A stretch of 64,000 bases of DNA from Actinomadura harenae. GTDB taxonomy: Bacteria; Actinomycetota; Actinomycetes; Streptosporangiales; Streptosporangiaceae. The position numbers and the translations under genes were made by a program. The notes beneath the pieces are model-generated. The model saw nothing but the letters and a program-made list of their open reading frames with translations. It ran no database searches and had not been told where the DNA came from. How positions within the stretch are numbered: the first letter of the stretch is position 1; each line of letters opens with the position of its first letter. This document shows positions 50,614 through 60,008 of this stretch, piece after piece. The DNA lies in contig NZ_RFFG01000004.1 of NCBI RefSeq assembly GCF_003696215.1, positions 62,001-126,000 of the forward strand, given 5' to 3'.

Positions 50614-51859
50614 GACCCGCAACACCATCGGCAGACACCGACGCGACCCGACACCCGCCTCGGCCGGAGTTCCTCGCCGACGGTCTTCACCGCCCGGGCG
50701 CATCACCGTGCACACCACCGCCGGTGTCGGCGCCATCGCGCGCGAGGACTGGGACGCACTCGTGGGGCCCGACAACTTCTACAACAGCCACCGCTGGCTG
50801 CACGCCCTCGAACTCGCCCACGGCAGCGACACCGTCGTGACCACGACGACCGGGGACGGCGTCCTGCTGGGAGCGATGCCCACGTGGCCCGGCGAAGCCG
50901 GCGCCCCGGGCCTGTTCTGCCCGCCGGACCTGTTCCCGGGCCTGGCCGGCACCTGGCCCGGCGACTGGCTGTGGCTGGGCGCCAGGCGCTCGGTGTACAA
51001 CGAACTCCTGTGCGTCCGCGGTCCGCTGCGTGATCGCGCGCTCGCCGCGCTTCTCCACGGCGCGCGGACGGTGGCCAGGTCCAGGGGCGCGGCCGGGGTG
51101 ATCATGCCCTACCTGGCCGCGGCGGACGCCAGAGACCTGGCCCGGGCCCATCCCCGCGCCACGGTCCTGCTGCACGACGCGGACGCCACCATGGACCTGC
51201 CCGCGGGCGGGTTCGCGGAGCACCTCGCGGGGATGCCGCAGGGTGACCGTACCCGGCGCCGTGCGGAACTGCGCGCCTTCGAGCGGGCCGGTACGCGTGT
51301 CGAATGGCGGGCGCTGACCGGAGCAACGTCCCGGGTGGCGGCGGACCTGATCACCCAGAACCGCGCCCGCCACGGCGGTACCGCGGACCCCCGCTGGATG
51401 CGTCGCTCCTTCGCGGCCCAGCGCCGCTGCGGTGTCCTCGACCAGGCCGTCGGCCACTTCGGGATCCGCGACGGGCGGCCGGTGGCCGTCACCGTCTGCT
51501 ACACCCACCATGACCGTCTTTACGCGCGCTACTACGGCTTCGACTACCGCAATGCCGAACCGGCCTGCGAGTACTTCGTCCTGGCCTACTGCGCCCCCTT
51601 GGACTATGCCGCCGTCCACAATCTGCACCGCTACCGGCTGGCGGTGTCGGCCTGGGACGTCAAGGCCCGCCGGGGCGCGACGCTCTCCCCGCTCGCCGCC
51701 GTCGTCCTCGCCCTGGGCCACGACGTGTGCAGCCCCCAGCGCGCCGCTGTCTTCAACCACGAAGTGGCCCGGCAGTGGCAGGGCCGGCTGGCAGGCCGGC
51801 CCCGTGCACTCGGCCGCGGGTGGGACGACTGGGCCGCTCAACCGCCTTCCGCATCCTGA
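50603..51859 (+). CDS. FemAB/PF04339-like acyltransferase-family protein
   Basis: A 418-residue protein. The N-terminal EDWDALVGPDNFYNSHRWLH, the middle DATMDLPAGGFAEHLAGM and the C-terminal YYGFDYRNAEPACEYFVLAY and AVSAWDVKARRGATLSP are as in the FemAB-like / peptidoglycan biosynthesis-recognition (DUF482) family of GNAT fold. Members transfer acyl or aminoacyl groups. The first 30 residues are Arg- and Pro-rich, and the start at 50603 could be later. It overlaps the methyltransferase gene. Confidence 0.72.
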   Translation: MNRETRNTIGRHRRDPTPASAGVPRRRSSPPGRITVHTTAGVGAIAREDWDALVGPDNFYNSHRWLHALELAHGSDTVVTTTTGDGVLLGAMPTWPGEAGAPGLFCPPDLFPGLAGTWPGDWLWLGARRSVYNELLCVRGPLRDRALAALLHGARTVARSRGAAGVIMPYLAAADARDLARAHPRATVLLHDADATMDLPAGGFAEHLAGMPQGDRTRRRAELRAFERAGTRVEWRALTGATSRVAADLITQNRARHGGTADPRWMRRSFAAQRRCGVLDQAVGHFGIRDGRPVAVTVCYTHHDRLYARYYGFDYRNAEPACEYFVLAYCAPLDYAAVHNLHRYRLAVSAWDVKARRGATLSPLAAVVLALGHDVCSPQRAAVFNHEVARQWQGRLAGRPRALGRGWDDWAAQPPSAS

Positions 51860-51875
51860 ACAGGAGGAACCCCCT

Positions 51876-52232
51876 GTGCTCTACCTCGTCTACCGCATCA
51901 GGCTCACCCCCGCCGCCGAGGCCGACCCGCGCGCGTTCTGGAACTGGGCGCAGGAACGCGAGAAGTGGTTCTACGAGGGCCTCGACACCGTCCTTGCCGC
52001 AAGGTGGACGGTGCGCACCGTCGGAGCGGGCGTCCACACGCTCGAGCACACCGTCACGTTCGCCGACGAAGCCGCCTGGGGCCGCTACCGCCGCCAGGTG
52101 GCCGAGCGAAGCCTCGACCCCGTCTGGGAGGAACGCCGCACGGAACAGGGGACCTGGTGGCAGATCCTCGACGCCGCCCTGCACAGCGACCCCCCGGTCG
52201 CCCTGGGCTTCGACCACACTCCCGGGGAGTGA
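51876..52232 (+). CDS. Small ABM-like protein
   Basis: A 118-residue protein with a good AGGAGG at 51862-51867 before GTG 51876. The alternating pattern (VLYLVYRIRLTPAAEADPRA; HTLEHTVTFADEAAWGRYRR) suggests a ferredoxin-like alpha-beta fold such as that of antibiotic-biosynthesis monooxygenase or dimeric alpha/beta-barrel proteins. I cannot name a family. It ends two bases before the FMN-binding protein's start. Confidence 0.65.
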   Translation: MLYLVYRIRLTPAAEADPRAFWNWAQEREKWFYEGLDTVLAARWTVRTVGAGVHTLEHTVTFADEAAWGRYRRQVAERSLDPVWEERRTEQGTWWQILDAALHSDPPVALGFDHTPGE

Positions 52233-52234
52233 GC

Positions 52235-52810
52235 ATGGCCGAGAGCAAGGAACTTGCCGAACGCAGCCACCACCTGCTCGCCGACGCCCGTTTCATGACC
52301 CTGGCCACCATCGACGGCAACGAACCGTGGGCGTCGACCGTCAACTTCGTCGCCCTGCACCAGCCCCTCAGGCTCCTGTACTACTCCCTGCTCACCGCCC
52401 GCCACTCCCTCAACGTGGAGAACAACCCCCTCGTGTCCGGCTCGATCTACATGACCGGCCTTCCCGGGTTCGGCCTGGACGGGGCCCAGTTCACCGGACA
52501 CTGCCATGCCGTGGGCTCCGACCAGCTGGCGGAAGCCCACCGCACCTACTACGAGCTCAACTTCCCCGACGAGGACACCCGGCGCGAATGGCTTCTGCCG
52601 CGGTCCGAGTTCCACGGCACGGGCCCGCGGAGGTTCTACGTGGTTCGGGTCCGCCACTGGTGGCTCCTGGACATCGACCGCTGGCTCACCGACAAACACG
52701 ACCAGCGCATCGAGGTACCCGTCCAAGCCCTGCGCCTGCTGGAGAACCGTACAAGCGGCGCGTCCGGCAGGTCGTCCGGAGGGACGCCGTCGCGAGCGAA
52801 GCCCGAGTAG
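52235..52810 (+). CDS. Pyridoxamine-5'-phosphate-oxidase-like FMN-binding protein
   Basis: A 191-residue split-barrel protein. ADARFMTLATIDGNEPWAST and LRLLYYSLLTARHSLNVENN are the first strands and the FMN-phosphate contact, and RRFYVVRVRHWWLLDID lies near the C-terminus. Such proteins bind FMN, F420 or heme. Final gene of the four-gene operon that begins with the methyltransferase; convergent with the SDR gene at 52824. Confidence 0.8.
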   Translation: MAESKELAERSHHLLADARFMTLATIDGNEPWASTVNFVALHQPLRLLYYSLLTARHSLNVENNPLVSGSIYMTGLPGFGLDGAQFTGHCHAVGSDQLAEAHRTYYELNFPDEDTRREWLLPRSEFHGTGPRRFYVVRVRHWWLLDIDRWLTDKHDQRIEVPVQALRLLENRTSGASGRSSGGTPSRAKPE

Positions 52811-52823
52811 TGGCGCGCCTTCG

Positions 52824-53663
52824 TCAGGCTCGCGGTTCGTAGTCGGGGAGGTCGGGGAGGGCGCCTGCGGTGAGGGCGTTGGCGCGGGCGGTGAGGCCGG
52901 GGCGGTAGGTGTCGTGGGTGAGGATCAGGAAGCGCTGTGTCCGGACGGCGTCCACGACCTGGTCGGCGACCTGGGCCGGTGGGATGCCGCCTGCGACGGT
53001 GTCGGCGATGATCTGGTCGACGAACGCCTGGTCGCCGGTCGGTGCGCTGGGTGCGGGGCGGTTGCGGTCTGACTGGTGGATGCGGGTTGCCACGCCGCCG
53101 GGGCACAGTGCCGAGGCGCGCAGTTTCGAGCCGGTGATGACGAGTTCGTGGGCCAGGCATTCGGTCGCGGCGTAGGCGGCGAACTTCGAGACCGAGTACG
53201 GGCCGGAGAACGGTGAGGCGAACAGGCCCGCGACGGACGCGGTGTTCACGATGTGGCCCTCGTCGCCGCCTTCGATCATGCGGGGGACGAACGCCTGGAT
53301 CCCGTGCAGCACGCCCCAGAGGTTGACCTGGAGCGCCCAGGCGAAGTCGCTCGCGGGGCGTGACCAGATCTGGCCGCCGCTGAACACCCCGGCGTTGTTG
53401 CACAGCAGGTGGACGGCTCCGAAGCGGTCGAAGGCGCGGTCGGCGAAGGTGTGCACGGCCTGCTCGTCGCCGACGTCCAGGACCTGCGCGAGGACCGGTG
53501 TGCCGCGTTCGGTGAGGTCGCGCCGGACGTCGTCCAGGGGCTCTTTCTCGATGTCGGCGATCGCGACGTTCATGCCTTCGGCGGCGAAGCGTTCGGCCAG
53601 GGCGCGGCCGATGCCGCTGCCCGCTCCGGTGACGACGGCGACGCGTCCTTCGAGACGTTCCAT
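52824..53663 (-). CDS. SDR-family NAD(P)-dependent oxidoreductase
   Basis: A 279-residue classical SDR. VAVVTGAGSGIGRALAERFA binds the cofactor, LLCNNAGVF is the NNAG motif, VNTASVAGLFASPFSGPYSV and SKFAAY give the Ser-Tyr-Lys triad. It oxidises or reduces an alcohol or ketone. Divergent from the operon starting at 53766 with a shared AT-rich promoter, and presumably part of the same catabolic set. Confidence 0.88.
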   Translation of the reverse strand: MERLEGRVAVVTGAGSGIGRALAERFAAEGMNVAIADIEKEPLDDVRRDLTERGTPVLAQVLDVGDEQAVHTFADRAFDRFGAVHLLCNNAGVFSGGQIWSRPASDFAWALQVNLWGVLHGIQAFVPRMIEGGDEGHIVNTASVAGLFASPFSGPYSVSKFAAYAATECLAHELVITGSKLRASALCPGGVATRIHQSDRNRPAPSAPTGDQAFVDQIIADTVAGGIPPAQVADQVVDAVRTQRFLILTHDTYRPGLTARANALTAGALPDLPDYEPRA

Positions 53664-53710
53664 ATGGGGCCTCCCGCCCGGTGCCGTTCCGCCTGGCGGA
53701 ACGAACCTAC

Positions 53711-53745
53711 CAATTGCTTGTTTGGGACGTTAGTTTAGATTGCAG
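53711..53745. promoter_or_regulatory. AT-rich divergent promoter between two SDR genes
   Basis: The 102 bases between the SDR genes include an unusually AT-rich part. TTGCTT (53714-53719) and TAGATT (53736-53741), 16 bases apart, form a possible rightward promoter. GTTT occurs twice, 13 bases apart, and could be a regulator contact. No perfect dyad is seen. Confidence 0.35.
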
Positions 53746-53765
53746 TCTCACACCGGGAGGCCCAG

Positions 53766-54560
53766 GTGGGTTCGCTGGAAGGAACGTCCGCGCTGGTCAC
53801 CGGGGGTGGCAGCGGGATCGGGCTGGCCTGCGCGCGGAGGCTGGCCGCCGACGGCGCGCTCGTCACGGTGTGCGGACGCACCGAGGCGAAGCTGAAGGAG
53901 ACCGGGTTCCGCCACGTCGTCGCCGACGTCACCGACGAGGACGCGATCGCGCACGCGGTCGCGAAGGCCGGCGAGGACGCGCCGCTGAGGGCCGTGGTGC
54001 ACAGCGCGGGCGGCTCGACGTCGATCGGCCCGATCCAGGGGCTCGACGCGGACGCCTGGCGACAGACGTTCGAGCTCAACGCGACCGGGACGATGCTGAC
54101 GCTCAAGCACGCCGCCCGCCGGATGGCGCGCGCCGGCGGCGGGGCGTTCGTCGCGATCTCCTCCCTCGCCGCGTCCACCACGCACCGGTGGTTCGGGGCG
54201 TACGGGCCGTCCAAGGCGGCCGTCGACCACCTCGTCCGGGTCGCGGCGGACGAGCTGGGCGGCGTGGGCGTGCGGGTCAACGGCGTCCGGCCCGGGCTCG
54301 TCCGCACCGAACTGGTCGCGGGCGTCGCCGACCAGGGGCCGGTCCTGGAGGACTACCTCTCCTGCATGCCGATCTCCCGGATCGGGGAGCCCGAGGACGT
54401 CGCCGAGGCCGCGCGGTTCCTGGCCGGGCCCGAGTCGTCCTGGATCACCGGCCAGATGATCGACGTGGACGGCGGTCACCACCTGCGGCGCGGCCCCGAC
54501 TACCACGCGATCCTCGAGCCGGTCTTCGGCGCCGGCGCGCTGCGGGGAGAGGCCCCATGA
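53766..54560 (+). CDS. SDR-family oxidoreductase
   Basis: A 264-residue classical SDR. SALVTGGGSGIGLACARRLA, VVHSAGGSTS (in place of NNAG), AISSLAAS and YGPSKAA give the cofactor and catalytic motifs. GTG start at 53766. The first of three coupled genes with the amidohydrolase and P450 (ATGA and GTGA overlaps), which suggests a catabolic pathway for a cyclic or amide substrate. Confidence 0.87.
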   Translation: MGSLEGTSALVTGGGSGIGLACARRLAADGALVTVCGRTEAKLKETGFRHVVADVTDEDAIAHAVAKAGEDAPLRAVVHSAGGSTSIGPIQGLDADAWRQTFELNATGTMLTLKHAARRMARAGGGAFVAISSLAASTTHRWFGAYGPSKAAVDHLVRVAADELGGVGVRVNGVRPGLVRTELVAGVADQGPVLEDYLSCMPISRIGEPEDVAEAARFLAGPESSWITGQMIDVDGGHHLRRGPDYHAILEPVFGAGALRGEAP

Positions 54561-56275
54561 ACGACCTGGTCATCAGGAACGCGCTCGTCGTCGACGGAAC
54601 GGGCGCCCGGCCCCGGACGGCGGACGTCGCGGTCGAGAACGGAACGATCACCGAGGTCGGCCGCGACGTCGGACGGGCACGGCGGACGGTCGAGGCGGGC
54701 GGCGCGGCGCTGACGCCCGGATTCGTCGACGTCCACACGCACTACGACGGGCAGGCGACCTGGGATCCGGTCCTCGCGCCGTCCTCATGGCACGGCGTGA
54801 CGACGGTCGTGACGGGCAACTGCGGCGTCGGGTTCGCGCCCGCCCGGCCGGACCGGCACTCCTGGCTGATCGGGCTGATGGAGGGCGTGGAGGACATCCC
54901 CGGCAGCGCGCTCGCCGAGGGCATCGCCTGGGAATGGGAGACGTTCCCCGAGTTCCTCGACGCGCTCGACCGCCGCACGTTCACGATGGACGTCGGCACG
55001 CAGGTGCCGCACGGGGCCGTCCGCGCGTACGTGATGGGCGAGCGCGGGGCGCGCAACGAGCCCGCGGACGCCGCCGACATCGCCGCGATGAAGGCGATCG
55101 TCAAGCAGGGCCTCGCGGCGGGCGCGCTCGGCTTCTCGACCTCGCGGACGCTGACGCACAAGGCGATCGACGGCGAGTACGTGCCGGGCACCTTCGCCGC
55201 CGAGGACGAGCTGTTCGGCATCGGCGAGGCGCTCCGCGAGCTGGGACGCGGCGTGTACGAGCTGGCCCCGGCGGGCGCGGCGGGCGAGGACGTCAACGCG
55301 CCCGTGCGGGAGATCGCCTGGATGCGGCGGCTCGCCAAGGCGATCGGGCGGCCCGTGTCGTTCGCGCTCCTCCAGATCGACGCGGTGCCGGACCTGTGGC
55401 GCGAGCTGCTGGAGCTGTCGGCGTCCGACGCCGCCGCGCCACTGTTCCCGCAGGTGGCGTCGCGTCCGTTCGGGATGCTGATCAGCCTGGACTCGCTGCA
55501 CGCCTTCGGCGACCACCCGTCCTACGTCGAGATGGCGCTGCTGCCCCGCGCCGAGCGGGTCGCGCGGATGCGGGACCCCGGGGTCAAGGCCCGGATCCTC
55601 GCCGAGCGGCCCGACCCGGAGGACGTCCTCGCGGCGATGGTCCGGGGCTTCCCCGAGCGGCTGTTCCCCCTGGCCGACCGCGCCCCCGACTACGAGCCGC
55701 ACCCCGACACCTCGGTGGCGGCGCGGGCGGCGGCGTCCGGGCGCGATCCGATGGAGCTGCTCTACGACGAGCTGCTGGCGGACGAGGGCCGCAACGTCCT
55801 GCTGATGCCGCTGCTCAACTACTCCAACTTCGACCTGGACGCGCAGCGCGAGATGCTCACGCACCCGCGCGCGGTGCTCGGCCTGGGCGACGGAGGCGCG
55901 CACTGCGGTTTCATCTGCGACGCGTCCCTTCCCACGACGATGCTCGCGCACTGGGCGCGGGACCGGAAACGCGGCGAGAAGCTGCCCGTCGAGCATGTCG
56001 TGAAGATGATGACCCGCGACACCGCCCGGCTCTACGGGCTGTCCGACCGCGGGGCCATCGCGCCCGGCATGCGCGCCGACCTCAACCTCGTCGACCTGGA
56101 GAACGTCGCGCTGCGGCGTCCCGAGATGCGGCACGACCTGCCCGCCGGCGGGCGGCGCTTCGTCCAGCGCGCCGACGGCTACCTCGCCACGTTCGTGAAC
56201 GGCGTCCAGACCTTCGCGGGCGGCGAGCACACCGGCGAACTCCCCGGACGGCTCGTCCGAGGGGGCCGGTCGTGA
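54557..56275 (+). CDS. Amidohydrolase, N-acyl-D-amino-acid deacylase-like
   Basis: A 572-residue metal-dependent hydrolase. [19 protein letters not shown] is the first metal site, [15 protein letters not shown] follows as in D-aminoacylases, and [16 protein letters not shown] is the catalytic aspartate/histidine region. [20 protein letters not shown] and [10 protein letters not shown] close the family pattern. Actinobacterial members next to P450 and SDR genes have not, to my knowledge, a settled substrate. Coupled to both neighbours. Confidence 0.87.
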   Translation: MNDLVIRNALVVDGTGARPRTADVAVENGTITEVGRDVGRARRTVEAGGAALTPGFVDVHTHYDGQATWDPVLAPSSWHGVTTVVTGNCGVGFAPARPDRHSWLIGLMEGVEDIPGSALAEGIAWEWETFPEFLDALDRRTFTMDVGTQVPHGAVRAYVMGERGARNEPADAADIAAMKAIVKQGLAAGALGFSTSRTLTHKAIDGEYVPGTFAAEDELFGIGEALRELGRGVYELAPAGAAGEDVNAPVREIAWMRRLAKAIGRPVSFALLQIDAVPDLWRELLELSASDAAAPLFPQVASRPFGMLISLDSLHAFGDHPSYVEMALLPRAERVARMRDPGVKARILAERPDPEDVLAAMVRGFPERLFPLADRAPDYEPHPDTSVAARAAASGRDPMELLYDELLADEGRNVLLMPLLNYSNFDLDAQREMLTHPRAVLGLGDGGAHCGFICDASLPTTMLAHWARDRKRGEKLPVEHVVKMMTRDTARLYGLSDRGAIAPGMRADLNLVDLENVALRRPEMRHDLPAGGRRFVQRADGYLATFVNGVQTFAGGEHTGELPGRLVRGGRS

Positions 56276-57441
56276 ACGCGGCGATCGACCTGCTCGACGG
56301 CGAGATGTACGCGACCGACCCCTGGTCGGTCTACCGGTGGCTGCGCGCCGAGGCCCCGGTCTACCACGACGAGGCGAACGGGCTGTGGGGCGTGTCCCGG
56401 CACGCCGACATCTTCGCCGTCGAACGGAACCCGAGGCTGTGGCGGAGCTCGGGCGGGTACCGGCCGCAGCTGCCGTCCGACCCGTCCATGATCGGGCAGG
56501 ACGACCCGGAGCACGCGCGCCGCCGCCGGATGGTCTACGACCGGTTCACGCCGCGCGGCGTGTCACGGTACGCGGAGCGGATCCGGGCGACGGCCGTGGA
56601 CTGCATCGAGAACGCGCTCGACCAGGGCACGACCGACGCCGTGGAGACGCTGGCCGCGCCGCTCCCCGCCCGCGTGATCGGATGGCTCCTCGGGTTCCCG
56701 GAGGAGGCGTGGCCGAAGCTCGCGCACTGGTCCGCGACCGCCGTGTACGCGGGCGGCGGACGGCGGTACGTCACGCACGAGGCGACGGTGGCCGTCGGGG
56801 AGTTCGCCCTGGCCGTCCTGGAAATGGCCGGGGACCGGCGCGAACACCCGACCTCGGACCTGCTCACGATCTGGGCGAACGCCGACGGCGACCTGCCGCG
56901 CTACGACGACGAGCATCTCGCGCACGAGGCGCTGCTCCTGCTCGTCGGCGGAGCCGAGACGACCCGGACGGTCATCGCCACCGCGATCGACGCGCTGATC
57001 CGGCACCCGGACCAGTGGCGGCTCCTGCGCGACGATCCCACCCTGATCCCGGGAGCGGTCGAGGAGTTCGTCCGCTGGACGACGCCGCTCCTCAACATGT
57101 GCCGGACGGCCGACCGGGACGCCGAGATCGCGGGGGTGACCGTCCCGGCCGGGGAGCAGGTGCTGCTCATGTACGGGTCGGCGAACCGGGACGAGGAGGT
57201 GTTCGACCGTCCGGACGTGCTGGACGTGACGCGCGCGCCCGGCGACCACATCGCGTTCGGGCTCGGCCCGCACTTCTGCCTCGGCGCGTCCCTGGCCCGG
57301 CTCGAGCTGCGGATCTTCTTCGAGGAGTTCGTCGCGCGGGTGGGGGCGGCCGAGTGGGCCGACTCCGAGGGGCCGCGCATCCTCCGGAACGCCTTCGTGC
57401 GCGGCGTCACCGGCTTCCCGATCACCCTCCGGAGGCCCTGA
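56272..57441 (+). CDS. Cytochrome P450
   Basis: A 389-residue bacterial P450. The heme-binding loop is FGLGPHFCLGASLARLE with the axial Cys336, the I-helix has LLLVGGAETTRTVI, and EEFVRWTTPLLNM precedes the ExxR region. Short length fits a soluble bacterial P450 that needs ferredoxin partners encoded elsewhere. GTG start in a GTGA overlap. It probably hydroxylates the substrate of this catabolic set. Confidence 0.93.
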   Translation: MNAAIDLLDGEMYATDPWSVYRWLRAEAPVYHDEANGLWGVSRHADIFAVERNPRLWRSSGGYRPQLPSDPSMIGQDDPEHARRRRMVYDRFTPRGVSRYAERIRATAVDCIENALDQGTTDAVETLAAPLPARVIGWLLGFPEEAWPKLAHWSATAVYAGGGRRYVTHEATVAVGEFALAVLEMAGDRREHPTSDLLTIWANADGDLPRYDDEHLAHEALLLLVGGAETTRTVIATAIDALIRHPDQWRLLRDDPTLIPGAVEEFVRWTTPLLNMCRTADRDAEIAGVTVPAGEQVLLMYGSANRDEEVFDRPDVLDVTRAPGDHIAFGLGPHFCLGASLARLELRIFFEEFVARVGAAEWADSEGPRILRNAFVRGVTGFPITLRRP

Positions 57442-57589
57442 AGGGGCCGTCCACGAACGCCATGTCGGATTACCGCCGGCATCGGCGTCCGGCTCGGGTG
57501 ATCATCGGGCGCGGCGCGGCCTCGGGCCGGCCATCGGCGCCGGCACCACGGCGCCCTCCGTCCCTGACGCCGTCCCCGAGGGATCCGAC

Positions 57590-58375
57590 ATGCCTCAGCC
57601 CTTCCCCGCGGCGGAGCCGCTCTTCGACGTCCCCGCGGCGGGCGGCGCACCGCCCCGCGTCCCGGACGACGCCCTGCTGCCCGCGCTCGGCTCGCTGGAC
57701 TGGGACGGGCTGTACGGGCGGCTGAACGACGAAGGGGTGGCCCTCACGCCTCCGCTGCTGTCCCGCGCGCAGTGCGAGGAGATCATCGCGACCTTCGACG
57801 ACCCCGGACTCTTCCGCTCCACCGTGGTGATGCAGCGTCACGGTTTCGGGCGCGGAACCTACAAGTACTACGCGGACCCCGCCGCCGTCCCGCTGATTCG
57901 GACGCTGCGCGAACGGCTCTACCCGCCACTGGCCTGGATGGCGAACCGGTGGGCGGCGCAGCTGGGCGAACGCGCCTTCCCCGGATCGCTGTCCGAACTG
58001 GTCGCCGAATGCGCGGACAACGGGCAGCGGCGCCCCACCCCGCTGATCCTGCGCTACGGACCGGGTGACTACGCCTGCCTCCACCAGGACGTCTACGGCG
58101 ACATCGTCTTCCCCCTCCAGATCGCCGTCATGCTCGACCAGCCCGGCGAGGACTTCACCGGCGGCGAGAACGTCTTCGTCGAGCAGCGCCCCCGCTCGCA
58201 GTCCCGGGCCATCGTGATGAGGCCGCGGCTCGGCCAGGGCATGATCTTCCCCGTCCGGCACCGGCCGTTCCGCGGAGAGCACGGCTACCGCCGCCACGCC
58301 ATGCGGCACGGGACCAACGCGGTCGAGACCGGACGCCGCAACACCCTCGGCCTGATCTTCCACAACGCCCGCTGA
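57590..58375 (+). CDS. 2OG-Fe(II) oxygenase, AlkB-like
   Basis: A 261-residue protein. LHQDVYGDIVFPLQIA gives the HxD iron ligands, AMRHGTNAVETGRRNTLGLI gives the distal histidine and the arginine that binds 2-oxoglutarate. It is about 45 per cent similar by eye to the enzyme at 58993 and the two flank ogt, so it probably acts in removing alkyl groups from nucleic acids. First gene of the repair operon; ATG at 57590 with GAGGGA upstream. Confidence 0.82.
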   Translation: MPQPFPAAEPLFDVPAAGGAPPRVPDDALLPALGSLDWDGLYGRLNDEGVALTPPLLSRAQCEEIIATFDDPGLFRSTVVMQRHGFGRGTYKYYADPAAVPLIRTLRERLYPPLAWMANRWAAQLGERAFPGSLSELVAECADNGQRRPTPLILRYGPGDYACLHQDVYGDIVFPLQIAVMLDQPGEDFTGGENVFVEQRPRSQSRAIVMRPRLGQGMIFPVRHRPFRGEHGYRRHAMRHGTNAVETGRRNTLGLIFHNAR

Positions 58376-58475
58376 CCGGTGCCGCGCCCCCTCAACGTGA
58401 TGTCCGAAAACCGCCAGCCATCCGGGCTGGAACGGCCCAGGCTGGAAGACGGAACACGACGAAGGAGGAACGATC

Positions 58476-58973
58476 ATGACCGTCTGCACGACGCTCGGCA
58501 CCCCGCTCGGAGAGCTGCTCCTGGTCGGCGAGCCGGCCGGGGACGGCGTCACGCTGACCTCGCTGTCCATGCCCGGCCAGAAGAACGCCCCGGACGTCTC
58601 GTCCGTCCAGCGCCGCGATCCGCGGCCGTTCGCCGAGGTCGCCCGGCAGCTGGAGGCCTACTTCGCGGGTGAGCTGGCCACGTTCGACCTCGCGTTCACC
58701 TGCGAGGGGACCGAGTTCCAGCGGCAGGTCTGGGCGGCGCTGGACGACATTCCCTACGGCACGACCGTCAGCTACGGCGCGGTCGCCGCGCGGATCGGCG
58801 CCTCGGCCTCCGCGGTGCGGGCCGTCGCCACCGCGATCGGCGCCAACCCGCTCCTGGTCGTCCGGCCCTGCCACCGCGTCATCCGGTCGAACGGGGAACT
58901 GAGCGGCTACGCCGGAGGCCCGGAGCGCAAGCAGCGGCTCCTGGACCTGGAGAACTCCCACCGGTCCGCCTGA
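58476..58973 (+). CDS. ogt: Methylated-DNA--protein-cysteine methyltransferase
   Basis: A 165-residue Ogt/AGT. VVRPCHRVIRSNG contains the acceptor Cys132, with FQRQVWAALDDIPYGTTVSY and AVRAVATAIGANPLLVVRPC before it as the DNA-binding helix and active-site approach. AAGGAGGA lies just before ATG 58476. It repairs O6-alkylguanine by suicidal transfer. It sits between two 2OG-oxygenases. Confidence 0.95.
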   Translation: MTVCTTLGTPLGELLLVGEPAGDGVTLTSLSMPGQKNAPDVSSVQRRDPRPFAEVARQLEAYFAGELATFDLAFTCEGTEFQRQVWAALDDIPYGTTVSYGAVAARIGASASAVRAVATAIGANPLLVVRPCHRVIRSNGELSGYAGGPERKQRLLDLENSHRSA

Positions 58974-58992
58974 ACCCGCGAGGAACAGCACC

Positions 58993-59712
58993 ATGAAGGA
59001 CACCGTCACCCCGGCCGAGCGGGTCGGACGCCAGGACTGGAAGGCCCTGGCGTCCGAGCTCGGCGAGTTCGGCCACGCGCTCACCGGGCCGCTGCTCACC
59101 CCCGCCGAGTGCCGGGGGATCGCCGACCTGTACGGCCAGGAGGAGCACTTCCGCACCACCGTCGACATGGCCCGGCACCGCTTCGGCTCCGGCCAGTACC
59201 GCTACTTCACCCACGACCTGCCCGAGACGGTCGCCGAACTGCGGGCGGCGTTCTACCCGAGGCTGCTGCCCGTGGCCCGCGACTGGGCCGGCAGGCTCGG
59301 CCGTCCGGCGCCCTGGCCGGACGACCTTGCGACGTGGGTGGAGATGTGCCATGCGGCGGGGCAGGGCAGATCGGCCCAGATCCTGCTGCGCTACGGCCCC
59401 GGCGACTGGAACGCCCTGCACCGCGACGTGTTCGGCGAGATGCTCTTCCCGCTCCAGGTCGTCATCGGCCTCGACGCCCCCGGCACGGACTTCACCGGCG
59501 GCGAGTTCATCATGACCGAGCAGCGTCCCCGCGCGCAGTCGCGAGGGTCGTCCACCACCCTTCCCCAGGGCCACGGGCTGATCTTCACCACGCGGGACCG
59601 GCCGGTGCCCTCGAAGCGGGGCTGGTCGAACGGGCCGATGCGGCACGGGGTGAGCACCGTCCGCACCGGACGGCGGCGCACGCTCGGACTCGTCTTCCAC
59701 GACGCGGCATGA
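58993..59712 (+). CDS. 2OG-Fe(II) oxygenase, paralogue of the gene at 57590
   Basis: A 239-residue protein with the same core as the enzyme at 57590: ALHRDVFGEMLFPLQVVIGL (HxD), PMRHGVSTVRTGRRRTLGLV (distal His and Arg) and the shared FTGGEFIMTEQRPRAQSR. The N-terminus is shorter. Tandem duplication followed by insertion or retention of ogt between the copies is likely. It ends in an ATGA overlap with the Ada-like gene. Confidence 0.83.
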   Translation: MKDTVTPAERVGRQDWKALASELGEFGHALTGPLLTPAECRGIADLYGQEEHFRTTVDMARHRFGSGQYRYFTHDLPETVAELRAAFYPRLLPVARDWAGRLGRPAPWPDDLATWVEMCHAAGQGRSAQILLRYGPGDWNALHRDVFGEMLFPLQVVIGLDAPGTDFTGGEFIMTEQRPRAQSRGSSTTLPQGHGLIFTTRDRPVPSKRGWSNGPMRHGVSTVRTGRRRTLGLVFHDAA

Positions 59713-60008
59713 CCGGGACGCCGACACGGCCCCAGGAACGGACCTACACCCTCCTCGGGCCGGACGCCCGCCCCTACTCCAGCCCGGCACCCGGCACGCT
59801 GGGCGGGAACCGCCGCGGGCTCCTCTACGGACGCCTCGACTGCCCGTCCGCGCTCCGGGCCATCGCCCGGGGGCACTACGTGAGGCACCGGGTGTTCTTC
59901 GCCGACGAGGCCACCGCGATGGCCGCCGGGTACCGGCCTTGCGCCGTCTGCCTGCCCGCCCGGTACACCCAATGGAAAGCGACCCGAGGAGGCGCCGCCA
60001 CATCATGA
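59709..60008 (+). CDS. Ada-like zinc-domain protein without the methyl-acceptor cysteine
   Basis: A 99-residue protein with the layout of the N-terminal domain of Ada: LYGRLDCPSALRAIARG, then HYVRHRVFFADEATAMAAGY and RPCAVCLPARY. Ada has four zinc-binding cysteines, the first of which accepts a methyl group from phosphotriesters. Here Cys45, Cys78 and Cys81 remain, but the first position is Gly41; a histidine (57 or 60) may complete the metal site. It is therefore not a standard methyl acceptor. Coupled on both sides. Confidence 0.78.
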   Translation: MTGTPTRPQERTYTLLGPDARPYSSPAPGTLGGNRRGLLYGRLDCPSALRAIARGHYVRHRVFFADEATAMAAGYRPCAVCLPARYTQWKATRGGAATS

